From Begonia masoniana (Eukaryota > Streptophyta > Magnoliopsida > Cucurbitales > Begoniaceae): a stretch of DNA of 64,000 bases. Location of the stretch: the NCBI GenBank assembly GCA_022432975.1, contig CM039512.1:37759936-37823935 (forward strand). The letters are read 5' to 3'. Of the stretch, positions 22,534 to 34,038 are shown piece by piece (position 1 is the first letter of the stretch; each line of letters begins with the position of its first letter). A program made the translations under genes and the position numbers. Below the pieces are notes generated by a model. That model did no database searches. It was not told where the DNA came from and saw only the letters and a list, made by a program, of their open reading frames with translations.

Positions 22534-23238
22534 CTACTTAAAAAAGGCTATAAAATGATTCCAAAAAGCTTGGTTAATCCAAGCAGGCACGGCAATGTCT
22601 GTGGAGAAGTAAGCCTCCACGAGTGTTTGGAGGGAAGCAATAACTTGAGGCACGGGTGGATGATAGAGCACTAACCTGTGGCATGAAGTAGGTGTTGGCT
22701 GAGGAGTAGTAGAGGTAGATGGGCCTTGATATACCACCATATCCAAGCAGGGAAACGAAGATGGAGAAGGTTCTGAGTACACCACCATGTCCATACATGG
22801 AGGAGGCTCGACAGAAGGACCATCAGTAGGAACAACAGGAGGAGAGAACAGGCGCTCAGCCTCATGAATATGCAGGGACATGAACCGCACATCTTCTTCA
22901 ACTGCAGGCCTAGAAAATGGAAGAAAGAGATCTTCATAACAACCCTCGGAGACAGTGATTGAACTGGATGGTGCAGGTGCTGGTTCGGGAGTCAGATTGT
23001 CAATTGAGGATTTGAGTGACTCAAGTTCCCAGAGAACAAGGCGGCGGTGACCATCCACTTTGGTGGCCAGCAGACCAAGACCAGTATCAAAATCTGTGCT
23101 CATGTCTTTTTGAGTCTTGGCTAGCTTGGCATCCAGAGTCAGTTTAAGCCTACTTTGAAGGAAATTGAGAGATGTCCCAATGCTGTCAATAGAGGCCTTC
23201 AGCTCATTATACTGAGCCTCACTCAACGAGAATCTCCT
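22534..23238 (-). CDS. Copia extra ORF2 copy 2, coiled-coil and proline-rich
   Basis: About 234 codons open from just after the ORF1 TAG (23239-23241) to a stop at 22534. The first 80 residues have a heptad-like Leu/Ile spacing with Lys, Asp and Glu, a likely coiled coil. Then come P-E-P-A-P-A-P, an acidic segment, repeated M-V-V-Y motifs and a hydrophobic, aromatic end. There is no ATG near the start, so expression by readthrough of the TAG or by a spliced message is more natural than independent initiation. Copy 1 has the same protein broken by a solo LTR. Function unknown. Confidence 0.6.
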   Translation of the reverse strand, partial: RRFSLSEAQYNELKASIDSIGTSLNFLQSRLKLTLDAKLAKTQKDMSTDFDTGLGLLATKVDGHRRLVLWELESLKSSIDNLTPEPAPAPSSSITVSEGCYEDLFLPFSRPAVEEDVRFMSLHIHEAERLFSPPVVPTDGPSVEPPPCMDMVVYSEPSPSSFPCLDMVVYQGPSTSTTPQPTPTSCHRLVLYHPPVPQVIASLQTLVEAYFSTDIAVPAWINQAFWNHFIAFFK

Positions 23239-24628
23239 CTAATAAGATAGAGGAGTGGCAGGAGCATTGGATAGGATGGGTGATGAGGCTTGGACTTGAG
23301 GAGTGGGGAGGACTGGAGAGTTAGGTGGAAGGGCAGGTAGTGAGGGCATCAAAAATGTAGGTGGAGGAAGACCAGAGATTGGGACTGGAGAAGCAATTGG
23401 ACTTGGAGGAGGTAATTGGTCTATAGGAGGTGGTTGGACTGGTGGAGGCAGAGAAGGCAATAGAAGTGCAGGAGGAGGAGAAGGAGGATGCTCTGGAAAG
23501 GGAAGGGGCACAGATGAGGGAGTAGAGATTGCCTCTGAAACATGGGCTCGTGAAGAAGGGGCACGACGCCTTCGCATAAGAGGAGGAGGTTGGAAGCTAG
23601 AAGCCTGAGATTGAGAAGGGGAATTAACAAATGCTGGTATCTCAGATCATCCCCTCCTTCAGCAATGGACTCCTCTGGCAGGATAAGTTTTCTCTTCCCC
23701 TTTTTGGCAACTGCTGCCTTAGTAGTATTTTGCTTAGAAGCATCCAAAACAAGGTTCCCTGTTCTTGTTCTCTTTATTCCAATTTTCTTCAGGGTAGTTT
23801 AGGAATAATAACTGGAAGGTTGAAGACGGAAGGGGTCTTCATCATCTGGAAAAACAACCTCAAGCTGCATAAATATCTTCATGAGGAACAGGTTGTAAGG
23901 AAAAGAGGTAGCCCTGGATGACACTGCCTGAATCATCCTTCAAACAACAACATATCCAATATTGAAGGGGGCCTTGTAGTAAAGTGCAAACGGAACAAAA
24001 GGTTCTTTGGCACTCACCTCGTCATGATGACCACCCTTAGGGACAATATTGTACCCTATCATCTGATAAAATAGCCTGGCCCTTGCAGTCAGGTGTTTGC
24101 CCTTAAGATGATAAATGGAATGATTTGGGTCTAGAGCTATAATCTGAAGAAAATTTTGACCGTCAGAGGTTCCAAAGAACGGTGGCTCAGTGCCGAACAC
24201 ATACTTGTAGGGGCAGCTATCTAAATGGGAGACCTCCAAAAGAGAATTAATGAATTGTGGAGTGATATCAATGTGCTTTCCATACACAAAGCTCTTAATA
24301 GTGGAAAGATCAGAAGTAAAACTCAGGTTGGCATAAAACATTCTGATCGCTTCCGGGTAATAAAAGGATTCTACATCAAAAAGACCTAATAACCCGAGTT
24401 CCTTCAAGGGTTTATAATGTCCATTTCGGCTAAGTCATCAAAGTAAATCCCACGACTAGGAATTAAAGATTTGAACTTAAAGTCTTCATGGTACCTTAAC
24501 TCAGCTGCTTTAGAGAGAAAAAAGAGAGATGGCCATTCTTTGGCACGAGGAATCTCTCGTGGAGGATGAGCTGATACTTTAGCCTTCTTCTTGGCTGGTT
24601 GAGGAACAGCGAAAGATGATGAGGCCAT
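23239..24628 (-). pseudogene. Copia extra ORF1 copy 2, frameshifted
   Basis: Homologous along its length to 14318-15709. It is damaged by a 1-bp loss near 24413, a stop near 23800 where copy 1 has Trp or Gln, and a 1-bp loss near 23646. The N-terminal basic patch, the F-Y-A-N-L motif and the Pro-rich tail are still readable. The terminal TAG before ORF2 is unchanged from copy 1. Confidence 0.85.
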
Positions 24629-24932
24629 TGGTGCGATTCGAAGAAGGAAAACCTAGAGAGAAAAACGATTCGAGAGTAGGTCTTCTGAAAAAGAGCGCGA
24701 AAGGTGAAACGTCTCTGAGAAGAGAGAGTTTAAATGGAATAGGGCATCGCCCGACGAGAGGAAGTCGCACGTGTAAAACCGATCAGCCCGATGGGTCACA
24801 CGTGTCGGCAGATTAAAAATGCATCAACCGGTGCCTATCTAGAGATATGCATCTTCCGATGCCTATTGAAAACAATACATCTACCGGTGCCTTCACAGCT
24901 AACACACAAGATTCACCGACAGAGGGATAACC

Positions 24933-27690
24933 TTAGTTTTTCTCAAATCGAATGAGACCTAGCCTTATTCTAATATTATTAAAGGTCTTTTTATCTAAAG
25001 GTTTTGTAAATATGTCAACTAATTGATCTACAGAATTTACAAATTCTAAGGATATATCACCTCTTTGAACATGATCACGGATGAAGTGATATCTAACATC
25101 AATATTCTTAGTTCTAGAGTGCTGAATAGGATTTTTAGAGATGTTGATAGCACTGGTGTTATCACACCGAATAGTAATCCTATCATAAAACAGTTTATAA
25201 TCTTCCAAAGTCTAATTCATCCAAAGCATTTCAGCACAACAACTGCCTGTAGCAATATATTCACTCTCAGCAGTTGATAATGCAACAGAATTATGTTTCT
25301 TAGAATACCAGGAGACTAGAGATTCACCAAGGAACTGACATGTTCCACTGGTGCTTTTCCTATCTACTAGACTTCCAGCATAATCAGAGTCTGAGTATCC
25401 GATTAGATCGAAAGAAGTACCTTTAGGATACCACGACCCTAAGTCAGGAGTTCCACTTAAATATCTAAAAATCCTTTTGACAGCAGTTAAGTGAGATTCC
25501 TTAGGAGCAGCTTGGAATCTAGCACAAAGACAAACACTAAATAGAATATCTGGTCTACTTGCAGTCAGATATAACAAGGATCTAATCATACCACGATACT
25601 TTTTAATATCCACACTTAATCCACTTTCATCTTTGTCCAATTTTGTAGTGGTACTCATGGGAGTTTTAGAAGATTTGACAGAATCTAAACCAAATTTCTT
25701 TAAGAGCTCCTTGATGTATTTTTCTTGGCAGAAGAAAATGTCATCAGGAGATTGACTGATCTGGAAACCTAAGAAGAATTTTAACTCCCCCATCAACTCA
25801 TTTCTAATTCACTTTGCATGAGGGAGAAAACCCATTACACATGTTGACATTAGTTGATCCAAAAATAATGTCATCAACATAGATTTGAACTAACAGAATG
25901 TCATTATCCTTTTGCATGGTAAATAGAGTTGAATCAGAATTTCCCTTTTTGAAATTTCTTTCTTCAAGAAAATTCTTCAATCTATCGTACTAAGCTCTAG
26001 GAGCCTGCTTAAGACCATAAAGAGCTTTCTTAAGTCTATACACATGATTAGGTTTAGCATAGTCTTCAAACCCTAAGGGCTGCTCTACATAGACTTCTTC
26101 CAGAATATAACCATTTAAGAAAGCACTCTTTACATCCATTTGAAAGAGTGTGAAGTTTTTGTAGCAAGCGTAAGCTAGGAGCATCCTAATGGATTCTAAT
26201 CGAGCTACAGGTGCAAAGGTTTCCTCAAAGTCGATTGCTTCTTCTTGATTGTAACCTTTAGCAACTAGTCTAGCCTTATTTCTAACAACAATCCCATTTT
26301 CATCTAATTTGTTCTTGTAAACCCATTTAGTACCAATAATGGGATGATCCTTAGGCTGTGGAACAAGTTCCCATACCTTGCTCCTTTCAAATTGATTTAG
26401 CTCTTCTTGCATAGCTAAAATCCAATTCTCATCAATCTCGGCCTCTTCAAACTTCTTAGGCTCTACTTGAGAGATAAATGCCACATTGGCACAGAGATTC
26501 CTAAGACAGGATCTAGTCTTAACTCTTAAAGAATGATTAACTAAAATTTCATCTATTGGATGGTCTTTGACATACTTCTAACTTCTAGGAAAAACAGGAT
26601 TTTCATCCTTAATAAGAACAATATCTAAAGAAGTAAAAGAGGGTTCTAAAGATTTTTCTACTTGAACAGGATCACTAGGCTTTTCTAAAGAAAGAGAATC
26701 CAGTTGATTATCCAAAGTATCGTCCTCATCTACATTGATTGTGGGCTGAGGAGACTCATCAAAGTTGACATGTACTGATTCTTCTACCACTAGAGTTCTT
26801 CTATTGAATACTCTATATGCTTTACTGGAAAGTGAATAACCAAGAAAAATTCTAAGATCAGATTTGGAATCGAATTTTCCTAAGTTATCCTTAGTGTTGA
26901 GAATAAAGCATTTACTACCAAAGGCTCTAAAATACTTAACAGATGAAGTTTTTCCATGCCAAAGCTCATATGGAGTTTTCTCAAGAATAGGTCTTATAGA
27001 GACCCGATTTAGCACATAACAAGCAGTAGCAACAGCTTCAGCCCAGAAATACTTAGAAAGGAATTTTTCATTCAGCATGGTTCGGGCAAGCTCTTGAAGA
27101 GACCTATTTTTCCTCTCAACAACACCATTTTGCTAAGGGGTCCTAGGAGAGGAGAAATTGTGCTCAATTCCATATTTGAGACACAGGAGTTCAAATCTCT
27201 CATTTTCAAATTCTCCACCATGATCACTACGAATAGCAACAATGGTGAGCTCCTTTTCATTTTGAACTTTTTTTCTAAAGCTAGAAAAAGTATCAAAAGT
27301 CTCATCCTTAGACTTCAGAAAATATACCCAGGTGAATCTAGAGAAGTCATCTACAATACCAAAAGCATACAATTTTCCTCCTAGGCTGGCTATATTGGAA
27401 GGACCAAAGAGGTCCATGTGAAGGAGTTAGAGCGGTTTAGAAGTAGAAATTGCATTCTTCGATGCAAAGGAACTTTTGATCTGCTTACCCATTTGGCAAG
27501 CTTCACAGACCTTATCCTTCTCAAAGGATATCTTAGGGTTTCCTCTAACTAAATTCTCCTTAGTAATCTTAGCTAAGGTATCCATCCCTACATGTCCTAA
27601 TCTCCTATGCTAAATCCAAGAATTATGGGAAGAATTAACAGCAAAACATTTTTCATCAACATGCTCAATAACATCCAAGTCAATAATACT
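24933..27690 (-). pseudogene. Copia pol copy 2, truncated (integrase-RT-RNase H)
   Basis: Parallel to 16014-18775 of copy 1, with more damage: frameshifts near 25795 and 25830, a Trp-to-stop near 25990, stops near 26578 and 27135, and the same TAG in RNase H (25209-25211) as copy 1. RT Y-V-D-D and integrase catalytic motifs remain readable in pieces. The protease segment is absent: at 27690 the sequence jumps into gag, the first join of a scrambled block. Confidence 0.88.
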
Positions 27691-28690
27691 TAACCAAGTC
27701 ATTAAAAACATCAATTAGTTCACCATCTTCATTATCACTTTCACTATTACTTAAATATTGGCAGAAGAAGAACTAACCTTATCCTCATGTGCCATGAAGC
27801 ACAGGTTCGCTACTTCCTCATCTTCTTCTTCTTCTTCTTCTTCTTCTTCTTCTTCTTCTTCTTCTTCTTCTTCTTCTTCTTCTTCTTCTTCCTCAGATAA
27901 CTCTTGTTTACTAGAGGAAGCTTTCATAGCAAGATCCTTCCTTTTATTGATCTCTTTTTCCTTGAGATCTTCCTTCTCGTTTGACCTCATTGTGATCTCA
28001 TGTGTCATGAGAGATCCATTGAGTTCCTCAAGTTTTAGAGCCTTGAGATCCTTTGCTTCCTGTATGGCAGTCACCTTTGGCTGCCAGCTTCTTGGAAGAC
28101 ATCTGAGGATCTTCCTGACCTGTTCTTCACTAGAATAGAATTTACCAAGAGCTTTCAAACCATTAGTGATGTTAGTAAATCTTGTAAACATGGAAGAAAC
28201 AGACTATCCTTAGGCATAGAGAATAGTTCATACTCGTGTATGAGCATATTTAATTTACTCTCTTTCACTTGATTTGTGCCCTCGTGTGTGACCTCTAATA
28301 GGTGCCAAATCTCTTGGGCACTTTCACACCCTTGTACTCTATTAAATTCGTCTCTATTCAGAGCATAGTACAGGGTGTTTACTGCCTTGGCATTAAGGCT
28401 CAGATTTCTCTTATCGGACTCAGATAATTCAGTAGAGTCCTTATGGATACTTTTCGCATCTACAGTTTTCATGGCCTTAAAACGACCATTCTCTATAATA
28501 CACCAAGTCTCATCCTTAGACTTCAGAAAATATACCCAGGTGAATCTAGAGAAGTCATCTACAATACCAAAAGCATACAATTTTCCTCCTAGGCTGGCTA
28601 TATTGGAAGGACCAAAGAGGTCCATGTGAAGGAGTTATAGCGGTTTAGAAGTAGAAATTGCATTCTTCGATGCAAAGGAACTTTTGATCT
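27691..28690 (-). pseudogene. Scrambled gag and integrase duplicate in copia copy 2
   Basis: 27691-28508 repeats gag sequence found again at about 28985-30008, minus the stretch around the first zinc knuckle. 28509-28690 repeats integrase sequence found at about 27300-27485. The gag-integrase join falls on GTCTCAT, present in both parents. The joins near 27690 and 28690 show little overlap. The block leaves copy 2 with one complete and one partial gag and no protease. Confidence 0.9.
27821..27890 (+). repeat. (CTT)n microsatellite in duplicated gag
   Basis: About 23 CTT units, encoding poly-Glu on the minus strand. The intact gag at 29370-29390 has only a few. The expansion sits exactly where about 240 bp of gag, including the knuckle, is missing. 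Confidence 0.95.
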
Positions 28691-28784
28691 TCATACACGC
28701 ATGGCAAACAGTAGATTTAACAAAGAAATTCTTATAAGATTTCTTTTTACTGAACCTGTCATATCCTAAGCCAGATTTATCAAA

Positions 28785-30134
28785 TTACAGTCTCTGATCA
28801 CTTAATAGCATGTTCAGTTGATTACTACTATAAGTGTATTTCTGAACAAAATTATTTAAAGTTTCATTTTTCTTTTTCAATTCAGTGATCTCCTTTTCTT
28901 GCAATTTCACTTCTTTAGTATGCTTTTCTAAAAGATCTGTATTTTCTCTTTTCAACAAATGATACTTGTTCTTAAGAATACCAAATTGCTTAACCAAGTC
29001 ATTAAAAACATCAATTAGTTCACCATCTTCATTATCACTTTCACTATTACTTAAAATATTGGCAGAAGAAGAACTAACCTTATCCTCATGTGCCATGAAG
29101 CACAGGTTCGCTACTTCCTCATCTTCTGAAGAGGAGGTGTCGCCTTTACTGTCATCCCAAGTGGCCTTCATAGCCTTCTTCTTAAATTTCATGGGATATT
29201 TCTTGGCCTGTGGATAATCTGCCTTCATGTGGCCAGGCTTGCCACACCCGAAGCATGTGATTTCCTTCTCCCTTTGAGATTTCTCAACCTTTTGTAATCT
29301 CCTTCCTTGCATCCTTTTTCTCTGTAGGAATTTACTGAATCTCCTTGTAATGAGGGCTATATCCTCCTCATCTTCTTCTTCTTCTTCCTCAGATAACTCT
29401 TGTTTACTAGAGGAAGCTTTCATAGCAAGATCCTTCCTTTTATTGATCTCTTTTTCCTTGAGATCTTCCTTCTCGTTTGACCTCATTGTGATCTCATGTG
29501 TCATGAGAGATCCATTGAGTTCCTCAAGTTTTAGAGCCTTGAGATCCTTTGCTTCCTGTATGGCAGTCACCTTTGGCTGCCAGCTTCTTGGAAGACATCT
29601 GAGGATCTTCCTGACCTGTTCTTCACTAGAATAGAATTTACCAAGAGCTTTCAAACCATTAGTGATGTTAGTAAATCTTGTAAACATGGAAGAAACAGAC
29701 TCATCCTTAGGCATAGAGAATAGTTCATACTCGTGTATGAGCATATTTAATTTACTCTCTTTCACTTGATTTGTGCCCTCGTGTGTGACCTCTAATAGGT
29801 GCCAAATCTCTTGGGCACTTTCACACCCTTGTACTCTATTAAATTCGTCTCTATTCAGAGCATAGTACAGGGTGTTTACTGCCTTGGCATTAAGGCTCAG
29901 ATTTCTCTTATCGGACTCAGATAATTCAGTAGAGTCCTTATGGATACTTTTCGCATCTACAGTTTTCATGGCCTTAAAACGACCATTCTCTATAATACAC
30001 CAAGTCTCATAGTCTATGGCTTGAACGAATATTTTCATTCTAGCCTTCCAATAAACATAGTCACTACCATCAAAGAAAGGAGGTCTATTTGTAGCTTGAC
30101 CTTCTATGTGTGTGAAGTTAGTGTTGAATGCCAT
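28785..30134 (-). pseudogene. Copia gag copy 2, C-terminally truncated
   Basis: 449 codons from the ATG at 30132-30134, open where copy 1 has a nonsense codon. It ends at a TAA (28785-28787) where copy 1 reads Gln. The first zinc knuckle has lost its last Cys (C-x2-C-x4-H-x4-Y near 29215), and the second knuckle lies beyond the stop, partly cut off by the integrase join at 28690. RNA packaging would be impaired. The rest of the capsid region matches copy 1 closely. Confidence 0.88.
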
Positions 30135-30190
30135 TGTAGATATATATTTCACAGAGTGTTTAATCCCAAACTTAGACAGTGACAAACCTT

Positions 30191-30202
30191 GCTCTGATAC
30201 CA
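30191..30202 (-). other. Primer-binding site, copia copy 2
   Basis: Complement of GCTCTGATACCA, identical to the copy 1 site. The LTR edge is two bases away at 30205, with its terminal CA changed (TATAGG instead of TGTAGG on the plus strand). Confidence 0.93.
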
Positions 30203-30204
30203 AT

Positions 30205-33200
30205 TATAGGATCGAGATTGTATAAGATGGGAGTGAATTAGACATTTTTAATTTTTTAAAACTAATATGCAAGCACACACAATAATACAAATAACAGAGA
30301 GAGAGAGAGAGAACAAACACCACAAGATTTTTTACGTGGTTCGGCCAAACCTTGCCTACATCCACGCTTCAAGGTTCACCCCTTGAAGATCCTTAACCTT
30401 CTCCTCAGTGAGAAAAACAGATCGAAATTCTGGGCTCCGATCAATTGCCTTTACAATTCAGGATTGAACTTCACGGGCGTCAATCCACTGCCTTATACAG
30501 ATTGTAGAATTCGTAAATTGTAAGCTCAGATTACACTCTCACAAGGATTAAATCTCAAGTTAATGTCGAGAGGTGTAGAAGAAATACAGACTATGATAGA
30601 TTTCACAGGTTAAGGCTCAAGAATCAAATTCGCAAAAGTTGGATCTTCGTGCTCTAACCTCGGCTTAAATACTCTGTCTTATTTTCAGCTTCACAGAATT
30701 GAATGCTCCTTTCTTCAAATAAAAAATGTTACCGTTGGGAAGCATCCGTACTAGATCAGGTAGCCGTTGCCATCTGTAGTTGCAAATCGTCGTCGCCATT
30801 AAAGTTCTGGAGTTAATGCTGAAAACGACATCACTGTAGCTTCGCGGCTATTTTGAATTCTGGCGGAAGATCATTGATGGAAGCAGCTTAAAAAGCTATC
30901 GACATGAGTATCTTCAAAACGCCATCGGTAGATGCAACATGATAAGTCTCGGCAGATGCAGGCTTTGAATTCCATCGACAGATGCATACTTGGAAACTCA
31001 TCGGATGTGCAGGGCTTTGACTTTCCATCGCAGAGCATACTTGAAAAACTCATCGGCTAATGCAGGAGTGGCTGGAATTCTATCGGAGAAGATGATTACT
31101 TGAAAACACTATCGGCAGATGTACTTAAAAGGCCAATCGGCAGATGTATCTGAAGGGACTCCATCGGCAGAGCATCTTGAAGACTCCATCGGCAGAGCCC
31201 CTTGAAGACTTCATCAGCAAATGCAGCTTGGAATGCTATCGGTGATGTAGCTCGAAAACTCCATCGACGATGCATCTTGACGACTCATCGGCAGATTGAA
31301 TTCCATCGACAGATGCATCTTGAAGACTCCATCGGCAGATGCAGGCTTTGAATTCCATCGGCAGATGCAGGCTTTGAATTCCATCGGCAGATGCAGGCTT
31401 TGAATTCCATCGGCAGATGCAGGCTTTGAATTCCATCGGCAGATGCAGGCTTTGAATTCCATCGGCAGATGCAGGCTTTGAATTCCATCGGCAGATGCAG
31501 GCTTTGAATTCCATCGACAGATGCATCTTGAAGACTCCATCGGCAGATGCAGGCTTTGAATTCCATCGGCAGATGCAGGCTTTGAATTCCATCGGCAGAT
31601 GCATCTTGAAGACTCCATCGGCAGATGCAGGCTTTGAATTCCATCGACAGATGCATCTTGAAGACTCCATCGGCAGATGCAGGCTTTGAATTCCATCGGC
31701 AGATGCAGGCTTTGAATTCCATCGACAGATGCATCTTGAAGACTCCATCGGCAGATGCAGGCTTTGAATTCCATCGACAGATGCATCTTGAAGACTCCAT
31801 CGGCAGATGCAGGCTTTGAATTCCATCGACAGATGCATCTTGAAGACTCCATCGGCAGATGCAGGCTTTGAATTCCATCGGCAGATGCAGGCTTTGAATT
31901 CCATCGACAGATGCATCTTGAAGACTCCATCGGCAGATGCAGGCTTTGAATTCCATCGGCAGATGCAGGCTTTGAATTCCATCGACAGATGCATCTTGAA
32001 GACTCCATCGGCAGATGCAGGCTTTGAATTCCATCGACAGATGCATCTTGAAGACTCCATCGGCAGATGCAGGCTTTGAATTCCATCGGCAGATGCAGGC
32101 TTTGAATTCCATCGACAGATGCATCTTGAAGACTCCATCGGCAGATGCAGGCTTTGAATTCCATCGGCAGATGCAGGCTTTGAATTCCATCGACAGATGC
32201 ATCTTGAAGACTCCATCGGCAGATGCAGGCTTTGAATTCCATCGACAGATGCATCTTGAAGACTCCATCGGCAGATGCAGGCTTTGAATTCCATCGGCAG
32301 ATGCAGGCTTTGAATTCCATCGGCAGATGCAGGCTTTGAATTCCATCGACAGATGCATCTTGAAGACTCCATCGGCAGATGCAGGCTTTGAATTCCATCG
32401 GCAGATGCAGGCTTTGAATTCCATCGGCAGATGCAGGCTTTGAATTCCATCGACAGATGCATCTTGAAGACTCCATCGGCAGATGCAGGCTTTGAATTCC
32501 ATCGACAGATGCATCTTGAAGACTCCATCGGCAGATGCATACTTGAAAACACTATCGGCAGATGCAGGCTTTGAATTCCATCGGCAGATGCAGGCTTTGA
32601 ATTCCATCGACAGATGCATCTTGAAGACTCCATCGGCAGATGCAGGCTTTGAATTCCATCGACAGATGCATCTTGAAGACTCCATCGGCAGATGCAGGCT
32701 TTGAATTCCATCGACAGATGCATCTTGAAGACTCCATCGGCAGATGCAGGCTTTGAATTCCATCGACAGATGCATCTTGAAGACTCCATCGGCAGATGCA
32801 GGCTTTGAATTCCATCGACAGATGCATCTTGAAGACTCCATCGGCAGATGCAGGCTTTGAATTCCATCGACAGATGCATCTTGAAGACTCCATCGGCAGA
32901 TGCAGGCTTTGAATTCCATCGGCAGATGCAGGCTTTGAATTCCATCGACAGATGCATCTTGAAGACTCCATCGGCAGATGCAGGCTTTGAATTCCATCGG
33001 CAGATGCAGGCTTTGAATTCCATCGGCAGATGCAGGCTTTGAATTCCATCGGCAGATGCATACTTGAAAACACTATCGGCAGATGCAGGCTTTGAATTCC
33101 ATCGACAGATGCATCTTGAAGACTCCATCGGCAGATGCAGGCTTTGAATTCCATCGGCAGATGCAGGCTTTGAATTCCATCGGCAGATGCAGGCTTTGAA

Positions 33201-33795
33201 TTCCATCGACAGATGCATCTTGAAGACTCCATCGGCAGATGCAGGCTTTGAATTCCATCGGCAGATGCAGGCTTTGAATTCCATCGGCAGATGCATACTT
33301 GAAAACACTATCGGCAGATGCAGGCTTTGAATTCCATCGGCAGATGCAGGCTTTGAATTCCATCGACAGATGCATCTTGAAGACTCCATCGGCAGATGCA
33401 GGCTTTGAATTCCATCGGCAGATGCAGGCTTTGAATTCCATCGGCAGATGCAGGCTTTGAATTCCATCGACAGATGCATCTTGAAGACTCCATCGGCAGA
33501 TGCAGGCTTTGAATTCCATCGACAGATGCATCTTGAAGACTCCATCGGCAGATGCAGGCTTTGAATTCCATCGACAGATGCATCTTGAAGACTCCATCGG
33601 CAGATGCAGGCTTTGAATTCCATCGACAGATGCATCTTGAAGACTCCATCGGCAGATGCAGGCTTTGAATTCCATCGGCAGATGCAGGCTTTGAATTCCA
33701 TCGGCAGATGCAGGCTTTGAATTCCATCGGCAGATGCAGGCTTTGAATTCCATCGGCAGATGCAGGCTTTGAATTCCATCGACAGATGCATCTTG
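30205..33795 (-). mobile_element. Copia LTR 3, truncated and swollen by a 26-bp array
   Basis: Follows LTRs 1 and 2 from its start through about 30940, then enters a stretch with many small indels (30940-31300) and a regular tandem array. The remainder of the LTR, about 300 bp ending GTCAACA, is missing: the array joins a truncated Cassandra LTR at 33795/33796. Confidence 0.88.
31304..33795 (-). repeat. 26-bp tandem array, about 96 units, from the copia LTR
   Basis: Two main 26-bp types alternate irregularly: one with ATCGGCAGATGCAGG, one with ATCGACAGATGCATC. A rare 27-bp type with GCATACTTGAAAACACT occurs at about 32535, 33055 and 33290. Units of a type look almost identical. As 26 is not a multiple of 3 and no unit has a minus-strand stop, all three minus frames stay open (up to 914 codons). 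That is an artefact, not a gene. Confidence 0.95.
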
Positions 33796-33862
33796 CACTC
33801 CACATCGTTTGGAGGAAAAATATGGATGAAACATATGTAAAGAAACCCTCCCAAGTTAGTAA

Positions 33863-33968
33863 GACGCGTTTTTGGAGCAAAATTGGCAACGGATCTCATA
33901 AAAACTCCATAGTTAAGAGTGCTCCAGCAAGAGTAGTACCAGGTTGGGTGATTAACTGGAAAGTCCTT
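33863..33968 (+). promoter_or_regulatory. 5S rRNA-derived segment 1 in Cassandra LTR
   Basis: Matches plant 5S rRNA in order: GGATCTCAT, CTCCATAGTTAAGAGTGCT (A-box area), GAGTAGTACCAGG and GGTTGGGTGA (C-box area). Substitutions and the missing terminal stem mean it is not a functional rRNA gene. It breaks off at GTCCTT and joins the next LTR. Confidence 0.8.
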
Positions 33969-34038
33969 GCAATCCCACATCGCTTGGAGGAAAAATATGG
34001 ATGAAACATATATAAAAAAAACCCTCTCAAGATAGTAA

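Larger units (their letters stand above)
6263..33795 (-). mobile_element. SIRE/Maximus-type copia array: LTR-internal-LTR-internal-LTR
   Basis: Two internal regions, each with gag, pol, an extra ORF pair and a polypurine tract, are bracketed by three LTRs starting (plus strand) at 6263, 20781 and 30205. LTRs 2 and 3 each border a tRNA-Met primer site (20767-20778 and 30191-30202). LTRs 1 and 2 each border the CCCCCTTTTT complement of a purine tract (7731-7741 and 22201-22211). CRM LTR sequence lies on both outer sides (to 6262 and from 34558), so the array occupies one insertion site. The middle LTR is shared, as expected from unequal recombination between LTRs. The family call rests on the gag sequence, two zinc knuckles, the purine tract and an extra ORF after pol. 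Confidence 0.85.

Noticed and set aside
22534..23238. Calling extra ORF2 a retroviral envelope protein
   Set aside because: Its position matches the SIRE envelope-like ORF, but there is no signal peptide, membrane anchor or cleavage motif that I can see.
31304..33795. CRISPR-like array
   Set aside because: Units are contiguous 26-bp copies with no unique spacers, the genome is a plant's, and no cas genes are present.
31236..33980. Minus-strand 914-codon ORF and companions of 570, 420, 253 and 226 codons over the 26-bp array
   Set aside because: The 26-bp units lack stops in all three minus frames, so any array length gives long ORFs in each; there is no domain, and the units are LTR-derived.
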